From contig CM066325.1 of the NCBI GenBank assembly GCA_033807775.1, positions 20,269,301 through 20,333,300 on the forward strand: 64,000 nt of DNA. The letters run 5' to 3'. Under the pieces are notes generated by a model. The model searched no databases and was not told the origin of the DNA. It saw only the letters and a program-made list of their open reading frames with translations. Positions 11,979 to 21,281 of the stretch are shown piece by piece. The position numbers and the translations under genes are program-made. Positions within the stretch are counted from its first letter, which is position 1. Every line of letters starts with the position of its first letter. This DNA comes from Saussurea involucrata (lineage: Eukaryota; Streptophyta; Magnoliopsida; Asterales; Asteraceae).

Positions 11979-14900
11979 ATGTCTCGTATTACCTCTGTGG
12001 TATGTTTTCCTTATGTTGTTTGTTATTTTTTGTATGTTATTTTAAGTTAAGATATATGATTTGTAGGTTGTTATAGTGTTTATAACTTATGTTTGAATAT
12101 GTTCTATGTTTAACATGATATGTATGGTTTTATGTTTGAATGTGATATTTGTATGTTATAATGTGTATGTTGTTATAGTGTGTTTTTTCATAAAAAAAAT
12201 TGTTAAGAGTTTTTTTATAAAAAAATTGTTAAAAGTGTGTTTTTATAAAAAAAAATTAAAAACGTGTTTTTTATAAAAAAAATTGTTAAGAGCGTGTTTT
12301 TATAAAAAAATTGTTAAAATGTGTTTTTTTTATAAAAACACACTCTTAACAATTTTTTTATAAAAACACACCCTTAACAATTTTTTATAAAAACAGTTTT
12401 TTTTTTATAAAAAATTGTTAAGAGTGTGTTTTTATAAAAAATTGTTATAGTTTTATGGTTTTTATAATGTGTTTTTTATAAAAAAATTGTTTATTTTTTT
12501 TTTTATAAAAACAGTTTTTATAAAAAATTGTTAAAAATGTGTTTTTTTATAAAAAATTGTTAAAAGTGTGTTTTTATTAAAAATTGTTATAGTTTTATGG
12601 TTTTATGTTTGAATGTGATATTTGTATGTTATAATGTGTATGTTGTTATAGTGTGTTTTTCATAAAAAAATTGTTACGAGTGTTCTTTTATAAAAAAATT
12701 GTTAAGAGTGTGTTTTTATAAAAAAATTGTTAAGAGTGTGTTTTTATAAAAAAAATTGTTAAGAGTGTTTTTATAAAAAAATTGTTAAGGATGTGTTTTT
12801 ATAAAAAAAAAACACATTTTAACAATTTTTTTTATAAAAACACACTTTTAACAATTTTTTTATAAAAAAACACTCTTAACAATTTTTATATGAAAAAACA
12901 CACTATAACAACATACACATTATAACATACAAATATCACATTCAAACATAAAACCATAAAACTATAACAATTTTTTTATAAAAACACACTCTTAACAATT
13001 TTTTATAAAAAAACTGTTTTTATAAAAAAAATTGTTAAGAATGTGTTTTTTATAAAAAAATGTTAAGAATGACAACTTAGGTCCCTACGGTTTTAAGAAT
13101 GACAACTTAGGTCCCTAAACTTTTAAGAATGCCAATTAGGTCCTAAACTTTTAAGAATGACAACTAGGGTCCCTAAACCGCACTTTATCTATATATAACA
13201 ATATGATACGTTGAAATAAAATAAACCGCACTTTATCTATATATAACAATATGATACGTTGAAATAAAATAAACCGCACTTTATCTATATATAACACTAT
13301 TATACGTTGAAATAAAATAAACCGCACTTTATCTATATATAACACTATTATACGTTGAAATAAAATAAACCGCACTTTATCTATATATAACACTATTATA
13401 CGTTGAAATAAAATATCACCGCACTTTATCTATATATAACACTATTATACGTTGAAATAAAATAAACCGCACTTTATCTATATATAACAATATGACACGC
13501 TGAAATAAAATAAACCGCACTTTATCTCTATATAACAATATGATACGTTGAAATAAAATAAACCGCACTTTATCTATATATAACACTATTATACGTTGAA
13601 ATAAAATACCACCGCACTTTATCTATATATAACACTATTATACGTTGAAATAAAATACCACCGCACTTTATCTATATATAACACTATTATACGTTGAAAT
13701 AAAATAAACCGCACTTTATCTATATATAAAACTATTATACGTTGAAATAAAATAAACCACACTTTATCTATATATAACACTATTATACGTTGAAATAAAA
13801 TACCACCGCACTTTATCTATATATAACACTATTATCCGTTGAAATAAAATACCACCGCACTTTATCTCTATATAACACTATTATACGTTGAAATAAAATA
13901 CCACCGCACTTTATCTATATATAACACTATTATACGTTGAAATAAAATAAACCGCACTTTATGTATATATAACACTATTATACGTTGAAATAAAATACCA
14001 CCGCACTTTATCTATATATAACAATATGATACTTTGAAATAAAATAAACTTCAACATCTATATAAAATAAAATAAACTGCAGCATATATATATAACACTA
14101 ACTATAACATCTGTGAATGACTATGTAGAAGGATTTCTTTAACATCGACTTGACGGTAAGGTGCAAAGTTTCCTATATCGAGGAATTAGGAGCGCTCTTT
14201 AGGGGATTAGGTGATCGCGCGGATACCCTTGAGACCATCTATAGAGGGACACCGTTCGGGCCATGGATGGATGTGTCTTACTCTGGTGGCGACCCTACGC
14301 TAGTACACATGTTTCTACAGTTGGAGGTCGAGGACACCAACGCTGAGCCGGAGGAGATGCATTTTGATTTCTTCGGCTCTCAATTGCATTTTGGGCGTCG
14401 TGAGTTCTGTCTAATTACAGGACTACGTTTTGGAGAGGCTCCCCCCTTCCTCCCTTAGAAGACTGCTCCTTCGTTCCTAGGGTTTGGGGCATTTCAGCAT
14501 CTCGTTTGAAGCTGAAGGCAGCCCGGGACATGATAAAAGAGGGCCTTAGTGCCCTAACCGACGACGATGCTGTCCGTGTATGCTTGGTGGTGATCGTGGA
14601 TATGGGCTTCCTGGGCCGTGAGTATAGCCAGTATGCTTCATCGACGGTCCTTAGGGCCGTCGAGGACCTTGAGCTGTTTAACAGCTACCCGTGGGGTAGC
14701 CATATCTGGACACATTGCTACTCTATTCTGCACCGAGCCATAGCTAGACGCGTTGATCGACATGCAAAGATGAATCTTTGTGGTTTTACATACGCCTTCA
14801 AGGTTAGATACGTAGTATAACAATTGTTAATAATACATACAAACTGTTTGGCTTTTCTTTTTACGTACTTGCTCTTCTTGTCTAATTCCAGATATGGATC

Positions 14901-17431
14901 TTGGAGATGTTTCCCGCATCAATCCGATATTTCGTCAAGCGCGACGATCGAGTACTTAGGGGAACCCGTTGGGACAAGCGTGTTACCCTAAGTAGGTCGC
15001 TTTGGATTCAGTTCTTCAATGCGTCTAAAAATGTAAGTTCTTTTACTATGTTTACAATTTGCATACGTTAGTCCCGCTTATTATTTTTTTATGTTTTATC
15101 ATATATTAAGCTGCCACTCTTGCCTTTCGCTCGCCTTGAGCCTACTGCCGACGAGATGGACACGGCTTGGTACAGAGACAACGTGGCCTTTATTGACGCA
15201 GAGGCGGAAAGGGCTCGATGTCCCTCTCCTTCCACATCTGACGAAGATGAGGAAGACGACGACATGTCCCCTTCCGGTGGATATCAGCAGCCCCCTTCCT
15301 CCTCCTATCCGCCGCCCCCTTCCTCCCCCTATCCACCGCCCCCTACCTCCCCCTATCCGCGACCCCCTACCTCCTCCTACCAGCCTCCCCCTTACGATCC
15401 ATATCAGGCGGCCCCTTCCTACGGGCCACAACGTGGCTGTCATGAGTACCTGTGGGACTACGTCCACGGGCCGCTAGAGTCACGTGTAGAGTTTCTGGAG
15501 GGAGTCTACAGACAGTTTGGCGCTGTCCATGTTAGTGTTTAACTTAATTTGTTGGCCACGTTTATTTAGTTTGTATATTAATATTATGTTCTAAATTTGT
15601 TTTAGCTGTCGAGTACGACACCGATCCCCGCTCCGTTCGGACAGGGGGCACATACGACATTTGGCACCACATCATTTCCGTCATTCCCGGAGAGTGTAAG
15701 TCACACTTATTTATGGCATTATAGTTATATGTTAGTTATAGTTATATGTTAGTTCAGTTTCTAACTATTTTAATGATCAATGTCACGCAGGCCGCGATGT
15801 CGGGGGCTGGGATGTCGGGGGCATACACCTCCCAGATGCCGCCGTTTGGCACGACATCCTATTCTACTATCCCGGGGAGTGTAAGTCACACTGAGTAACC
15901 ATTATAGTTATATGTTAGTTCCTAATTTTGTAACTCTTATAATGATCAATGTCACACAGGCCGGGATGTCGGGGGCATACACCTCCCAGATGCCGCCGTT
16001 TGGCACGACATCCCATTCTACTATCCCGGAGAGTGTAAGTCACACTGAGTAACCATTATAGTTATATGTTAGTTCCTAATTTTGTAACTCTTATAATGAT
16101 CAATGTAACACAGGCCGGGATGTCGGGGGCCGGGATGTCGGGGGCATTCACGGACATCTTTGGCGCTCCGGCCGGAGAGTATTACCGGCCGGAAATGTCG
16201 GGGCCGTCGTCGTACCTCACACCGCCAGTGCACATGCATACTGTAAGTTATTTTGGTTTAATTGTGAACATTTCCTAAATTGTACATAAAACATCTAATA
16301 ACTTAATTTTCAGCTGATGGAGTCTTCTATTGTCGAGGAGCACTTCTCGGAGCCGGATCCGGAAGATGACCCGATGGATGTTGTAGATCCACCACAAGTG
16401 ACCCCGCTCCCTCAAAAGCGGCCACACTTCATTTCTCAATTTCTTCGTTTCCCGTTTGGGCAACAAGGATCTACGACACCACCGGCCGCTAAAAAGCAAG
16501 CAAAGAAAGCGGGGGGAAAGAAGGGACGAAAGAACATCAAGGGAAAGGAGCCTTCACCGGAGCCTCTTGAGGGACCAGAAATATTGAGGATGTGCAAGAC
16601 TGGTTGCCTCCCCAAGTTAACATTCACCCCTTACGGGGGCTTAGAAATCAACCCCTCGTTTTTCGAAACATTGCTTGCGGATGACCCTGTGAACTCTGAC
16701 TTAGACGATACGGTTAGTATGAAGTTAAATTATAGTCATATATAATCAAATATATTTATATTACATGTCTAACCATCTATTTTTTATGCATAGCACGTCG
16801 ATTCTTGGGTTAGCCTGTTGCAAAAACATCGTGGCGTAGACACGAGGTGGACCATCATGCACACTATGTTCTTTAAGTGCATACTGATGGACCATCAAGG
16901 TCCCGCCTCCGTGATCGAAATATGCAATGGCTCGGAAGGGACCTCTTGGACTCTCCTCGATAGGGTATGTAAATCGTTTTACTGTTATTTTATTTAATAA
17001 CATATATGACATATATTGTAATATTTCAGGTGTACATCCCCATATGCTTGCATCCCAGACATTGGCTGCTTGGAGTGTTTGAACTAGACACGATGGTCAT
17101 GACCCTATATGACAGCGAAAAGGACGGTCTCTGCAAACAACAATTGACAGAGCAGATGCAATCGTTTAAAACAAAACTATATACGTTCTTTTCATTGATA
17201 GGGGATCATAGACGTCGCGAAGTGTCAAGTATCTTTCGCACAAAGATGGCCGGCCAAGTACCCCAGCAGACCGGGTTATATGCGGATTGCGGTATATGGG
17301 TATGCCGTAATATCCAAAAGTTGATAAATAACGAGGACATATGGGTACCCCCTAACGAAACCGACGATGAGGCAATGAATTTCCGCCGACATATGGCGGA
17401 GTCAATTTATGCGCATTGTCTAATTAGTTAG
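11979..17431 (+). CDS. Transposon-borne DUF1985 + ULP1-family cysteine protease gene, 11 exons
   Basis: Likely exons: 11979-11999, 14129-14802, 14892-15032, 15111-15530, 15606-15695, 15791-15880, 15960-16034, 16114-16242, 16314-16712, 16794-16964, 17030-17431, about 870 aa. All introns are GT-AG and all fall between codons. The N-terminal part has the DUF1985 signature FCLITGLRFG. Next come an acidic segment, a proline/tyrosine repeat (YPPPPSSP type, exon 4), short GMSGA repeats (exons 6-8) and a Lys-rich basic patch (exon 9). The C-terminus is a C48/ULP1 domain with His (HPRHW), Asp (LYDS), Gln and Cys (LYADCGIWVC), so the catalytic residues look intact. This family cleaves SUMO or related modifiers; the target here is unknown. 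A one-base frameshift near 14441-14454, next to a C6 run, breaks DUF1985. Exon 1 (seven codons) and the 2.1-kb intron are predicted from splice sites only. Confidence 0.78.
12592..12970. repeat. Long near-perfect inverted repeat (hairpin)
   Basis: Arms of roughly 165-205 bp face each other around 12805. The left arm carries TTTATGGTTTTATGTTTGAA and reads on through repeats of TTTTTATAAAAAAATTGTTA; the right arm carries the same blocks in reverse order and complement. Transcribed RNA would fold into a long duplex. A smaller inverted pair lies at about 12290-12400, and a further direct copy of the left-arm start lies at about 12121-12190. Confidence 0.8.
13063..13177 (+). repeat. Minisatellite of about 30 bp
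   Basis: Roughly four degenerate copies of TTTTAAGAATGACAACTTAG followed by GTCCCTAAAC, leading directly into the 48-bp array. Confidence 0.75.
13178..14048 (+). repeat. 48-bp tandem array, about 18 copies
   Basis: Units start CCGCACTTTATCTATATATA and contain ACGTTGAAATAAAAT. Period is 48-49 bp. The last unit ends near 14048, about 80 bp before the predicted exon 2. Because 48 is a multiple of three, spurious reading frames run through it on the minus strand. Confidence 0.95.
15696..16113 (+). repeat. Tandem exon-intron duplication inside the ULP1-type gene
   Basis: Introns 15696-15790, 15881-15959 and 16035-16113 share GTAAGTCACAC starts and TTATAGTTATATGTTAGTTC bodies; the latter two are 79 bp each and nearly identical. 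The intervening exons (15791-15880, 15960-16034 and the start of 16114-16242) each begin with GMSGA-type codons. The repeated unit is therefore one exon plus one intron, and the frame is kept. Confidence 0.85.
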
Positions 17432-17516
17432 GTTGTTTATGTAACATTAAATAATTGTTATTTTTACTATTAACTTATTTTGTTAAAGTATTGTGATTGA
17501 CTTACTGTTTACTTCA

Positions 17517-17963
17517 TTTGGTTTATGCTAATTTCATTCAATTAATCAACTTTGAGTATCGATATCTCTTTCACACATACTCCAATTTGGACGCATTATG
17601 TATCGTTTCGAAGCTCTCATATAGGAGAACATAAACCTACTAAAAGTCAGTTATATATAACACGTATATATATATATATATTTAAAAGCGTCCAAAGTTT
17701 AGTAAAACCCATATTTTTACCAAAATTTTCCAACACCTAGTAAGTAGGTTTATGAAACTTGCGATAATCCTAATACAGAGATTATTGGATGCAAAAATTA
17801 ATGCCTAATGAAAGACCCATATTTGGTTTTTGCTAATTTCATCCAATTACTCAACTTTGAGTATCGATATCTCTTTCACGCATACTTCATTTTGGACGCA
17901 TTATATATCGTTTCGAAGCTCTCATATAGGAGAACATAAACCTACTAAGAGTTAGTTATATAT

Positions 17964-18003
<40 letters not shown>

Positions 18004-18110
18004 AATGTGTCCAAAGTTTAGTAAAACCCATATTTTTACTAAAATTTTCCAACACCTAGTAAGTAGGTTTATGAAACTTGCGATAATCCTAATACAGAGA
18101 TTATTGGATG
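17517..18110 (+). repeat. Pair of direct repeats of about 280 bp
   Basis: 17517-17791 and 17822-18110 match closely by eye, including GATATCTCTTTCAC and TAGTAAGTAGGTTTATGAAA. They lie between the two genes of the MULE. A shorter shared block, GACTACTTAAAGACTAATTT, recurs at about 18153 and 18413. Confidence 0.85.
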
Positions 18111-18459
18111 AACAGACATTTATTTCTTGATTCACATGTGCATTAATCCTTAGACTACTTAAAGACTAATTTTCATGCTACTGAGTGAACTCAATAAACC
18201 GGCGAAGGGGTTTTTGTTAAATGGAAGTCTTATTCTCGAAGCCGAGTTTTCTTTGGTTGGAATGCTTAAAAATATCATCACGGCCATTTGGTGTCTTCCT
18301 TCTGATGCAAAAATTGGTATTATGTAATGTAGAACAATATCTATATTATAGAAACTTGCATTTGACAGTACCATATAAATCTGATCTAAATTCTCATTAA
18401 TTAGTTATGTTTGACTACTTAAAGACTAATTTTCTGCCTAATGAAAGACCTTTATTCAA

Positions 18460-18585
18460 GAGCAGACGAATATTGCAGTTACTTTTTCAGTCGAATCTTA
18501 CAGGCTCTTTTCAAACGAATCTTGCAGTGAACTATTCAGACGAATCATGCAGGCAACTTTTTCAGACGAAATCTTTGACCATATC
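18460..18585 (+). repeat. Degenerate short repeats upstream of the second MULE gene
   Basis: About five copies of a motif like CAGACGAATCTTGCAG spaced roughly 28-30 bp apart, ending some 30 bp before a TATA box. They could be protein-binding repeats of a promoter; this is inference. Confidence 0.5.
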
Positions 18586-18610
18586 TGATGAAGAACATAC
18601 ATTTTCACGG

Positions 18611-18617
18611 CTATAAG
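18611..18617 (+). promoter_or_regulatory. TATA-like box of the second MULE gene
   Basis: CTATAAG, 80 bp before the ATG at 18697, with a short leader ending in a T-run and AACACA before the start. Confidence 0.5.
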
Positions 18618-18696
18618 TAGATGGCATGATGAAGTAGTAATTCACAACTTCCTATCTATCTTTTATACAAACACACTCTCGCTTTTTTTTAACACA

Positions 18697-19269
18697 ATGG
18701 ATGGAGGTTCAAGATCAAGGGGGAACATGTCGGCGAATGTGGCTGGAACTTCACGTTCGGGAGCCTACCAACCACTGAACGACGGAGCTCGCCGGAGTAC
18801 CTGGAAGGTACCGGAAACAGACGAGGAGTGGACAAACTGTGGGCGAACTGCAGCCAATTTTCCATTCACGCCTGAGGAGGAAGCAGACTGGGAGATGGCA
18901 TCCGACAATTACTACTTCGATAATGGCATGAGAACCCCACCAATGTATGATTTTATGCCGACGGGTCTTCGACAAAGTCAACGAATTACTCCCGCAGTGC
19001 AAAAAGCCATTGATGAGGCGAACGCCGGTATCGAAAAGGTAAAGGGTATGTGGAACCATAACAGGGGGATTCAGCAGGGGAAAATGGAGTATCTAGCGGA
19101 GAAGAAACGAGAACTGGCCATGACTAGGGCTCACGTTCGGCACCTGCAACGAGAGATTAAGGAAACTGAAGAGGAACTAGAAGAACTCGAATCGGACTAC
19201 ATAGGAATGGAGGACGTGATCAAGGAAAAGGTTAACTTCATCACAGGACTCCAGGACGCCTTCCAGTAA
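18697..19269 (+). CDS. Unrecognised 190-aa coiled-coil protein of the MULE
   Basis: A single uninterrupted frame from ATG 18697 to TAA 19267-19269. I do not recognise the family. The first 30 residues are Gly/Ser/Arg-rich and probably disordered. Residues about 35-90 are acidic with several Trp and Tyr (EEWTNCGRTAANFPFTPEEE region), and residues about 95-190 form a long charged helix with heptad-like Leu/Glu/Arg spacing, a likely coiled coil for self- or partner association. There is no signal peptide or membrane segment. It lies downstream of the ULP1-type gene on the same strand with its own TATA-like box and sits inside the same inverted repeats, so it is probably co-mobilised. An intact frame in an otherwise non-coding stretch suggests selection or recent arrival. 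It could be a captured host gene or an element-specific accessory protein. Confidence 0.7.
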   Translation: MDGGSRSRGNMSANVAGTSRSGAYQPLNDGARRSTWKVPETDEEWTNCGRTAANFPFTPEEEADWEMASDNYYFDNGMRTPPMYDFMPTGLRQSQRITPAVQKAIDEANAGIEKVKGMWNHNRGIQQGKMEYLAEKKRELAMTRAHVRHLQREIKETEEELEELESDYIGMEDVIKEKVNFITGLQDAFQ

Positions 19270-19926
19270 TAGATTTATTTGTTTACATGCACTGTATCCG
19301 TTTCGGTTGGGTTGGGAAGATGATTTGCAATAATTTTTATATGATGTTGTTAATTAATTTCCTTGTTAAATAACTTAAGTGAATTTCTATATTAAAAACA
19401 TTAAAATGGAAAGGAAACAATACATTAAAAACCACAAATTAAATAATTAATTATAAGGGTATGAATTTTAAATATATATATTTTTTAATGTAGTGTATAA
19501 CTATATATGATATATATTAAAATATATAAATCCAAAAAAATTCAAGATTGAGCTCATTTCGAACGTATCGAAGAGACGATTATAATGGTGTAATTTATTA
19601 AAATTAAAACGTATTTTTAACGTATTTTAGTTAATAAACGATTATATGTGTTAAATGTAAAATTAAAATAATGAAAGTAAAAGGTATAAAGTAAATTTAG
19701 TAAATAAGTATAGGGGTTGAAAGTGTAACATTTCATTTTAAATTCGTAAAAATGGACGAAATGGGGTGAACAGTGTCAAAAATACCAAAATTTTCATAAA
19801 TGGTCCCTGAAATTTTTCAAAAATGGTCCCTTGCAATTGAAAAGTCACAAAAATAATCCCATCGCGGGATTCCATTTTTCAAAAATGGTCCCTGCAAGTT
19901 GCAAAAAGTGTCAGAAAGGTCCCTGA
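19270..19926. other. Non-coding right part of the MULE
   Basis: AT-rich DNA with no gene. Around 19540-19620 a block containing CATTTCGAACGTAT resembles, in inverted orientation, a block at about 28740-28800, probably a dispersed repeat. From 19760 short repeats of the type AAAAATGGTCCCTG lead into the right end. Confidence 0.6.
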
Positions 19927-20039
19927 TCCGCGATCGCGGGCTCCCATCGCGGATTTTTAGGGTATTTTTGCAAAGTGGGAGAGATTTTGGGTATTTCAGT
20001 AAAACATGGTCAAACTTAGGGTATTTTAATTAATTTCCC
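19927..20039 (-). repeat. Right terminal inverted repeat of the MULE
   Basis: Reverse complement of 11340-11452 with scattered mismatches. It is followed by TTAATTAAA (20040-20048). Confidence 0.85.
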
Positions 20040-20726
20040 TTAATTAAAATACCCCAAGTTTAAAAGTGACTTATCAAAATACCCCAAAAAAATATTTTCT
20101 TACCAAAATGCCCTCTTTTTCCGCGGAGGGACCCCTCTATAGCGGGCAGGGACTGAAAGTGTAAATTTTTGCAAGATTATTGACACTTTCAGTCCCCATA
20201 GCGGGCCATCGCAGGCCGCGTTTGAGCCATCGCGGGCCTCGATCGCGGGGGCCAGGGACTGAAAGTGTAAATATTTCTTGCAAAAATTTTCACAATTGGT
20301 CCCTGCCCGCGATCGCAGGATCTTATCGCGGAAAAAGAGGGCATTTCGGTAAGAAAATAATTTTTTAAGGTATTTTGGTAAGTCACTTTCAAACTTGGGG
20401 TATTTTAATTAATTTCCCATTCTAAAGGAGGTGTTTGGAATTTATAAATTCTTATGCTTTTATGTATAAATGCCTATTAAGTTATGTGGTGTTAAACTAG
20501 AGTTTTATAAAAAGTGTTTGAATTAACTTATGATGGTGGGTGAACATTGTATGGTACCATGATTTTTTTTCTCAATGCCGTATACCAACCAACTTAATTG
20601 GTACCAATTTAGTTGGTACCATTTGAATTGGTATGGTTGATATTGAATTAGTTGGTTTATCATGGTACAAATTTGACACCTTTATATGGTGGTATCAAAA
20701 CGTAATAAGCTAATAAGTTGTTATTT

Positions 20727-21008
20727 AGAGAGTGTTTGGGATTGCTTATACATGTAACATAACTAAAAAGTTGATAAGTTGTTTTAATAAGTCAATAAGT
20801 TAGAATGTAATGACTTATCAAAAACTCTTTATCACCGGTGCCAAACCGCTATAAGAGATTTTTTTTAACCATCCGAACACTAAAAACTGCTTATTATCGA
20901 TACCACACCAAAACTGATAAGTTGACTGCATTTTACCCAAATAAATTTATTTAAAGTGTTTTTTTTTCTTAAAAAAAAACACTTTAAATAAACAATCCCA
21001 ATCACCCC
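20727..21008. mobile_element. hAT-like MITE
   Basis: Imperfect inverted ends: GTGTTTGGGATTGCTTAT on the left and, read on the other strand, GGTGATTGGGATTGTTTAT on the right. Similar GTGTTTGGAAT blocks occur at about 11210-11305 and 20425, so related fragments flank the MULE region. The exact ends and target duplication are uncertain. Confidence 0.5.
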
Positions 21009-21281
21009 TAAAAAAACTCAATTTATTTGGGTAAAATGCAGTCAAATTCCCATTAATATACATCATGAATCTTTAAATTATTGGAGACCAATCTTTGCGA
21101 TCACATCAAGAATTGACAAGCAATTGGAAAAATTAAAGAAATCAGGATCTAACATTCGTGAATTCCCCCCTCTTGTTATTGGATTCCATGGTTAGCGTTA
21201 TATCAGGGCACGATTGAATTTTAGGCGGGCATTTAACGGCCAACGAATCTTTAGTTTTCCCCCAAAGTTTCCTTCGCAATA

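Larger units (their letters stand above)
12000..14128 (+). other. Predicted giant first intron of the ULP1-type gene
   Basis: GTATGTTT donor at 12000 and an ATGTAG acceptor at 14127-14128 join two segments in frame. The intron consists almost entirely of repeats: the T/A-rich hairpin array (about 12180-13060), a short minisatellite (about 13063-13177) and the 48-bp array (13178-14048). Confidence 0.6.
11340..20039 (+). mobile_element. Mutator-like (MULE) element carrying ULP1-type and coiled-coil genes
   Basis: An 8.7-kb unit with inverted ends of about 113 bp and a perfect 9-bp target duplication TTAATTAAA (11331-11339 and 20040-20048), the size typical of Mutator elements. It carries a multi-exon DUF1985/ULP1-protease gene (11979-17431) and a second gene (18697-19269), both on the plus strand. 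No MURA-type transposase was found, so it is presumably non-autonomous. ULP1-bearing MULEs (the Kaonashi type of Arabidopsis and related plant elements) are known; placing this one there is inference from architecture. The clean duplication and nearly intact genes suggest a fairly recent insertion. Confidence 0.85.
11325..20418 (+). mobile_element. Small MITE (about 394 bp) split by the larger MULE element
   Basis: The MITE consists of 11325-11339 and 20049-20418. Its arms start GGGAAATTAATTAAAATAC and run about 85 bp, and the outer flanks are ATTCTAAGG (11316-11324) and ATTCTAAAG (20419-20427), matching at 8 of 9 bases. The left arm is broken at TTAATTAAA, which is duplicated on both sides of the 8.7-kb insert. 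Size, inverted repeats and a 9-bp duplication suggest a Mutator-type MITE. The centre carries GATCGCGGG-type palindromes and ends as TTTCCGCG blocks. Confidence 0.8.

Noticed and set aside
13151..13393. Minus-strand frame with a repeated 16-residue unit
   Set aside because: It exists only because the 48-bp satellite is a multiple of three; no start context or family match.
15099..15467. Minus-strand Gly/Arg-rich frame
   Set aside because: Antisense shadow of the proline/tyrosine repeat in exon 4 of the ULP1-type gene.
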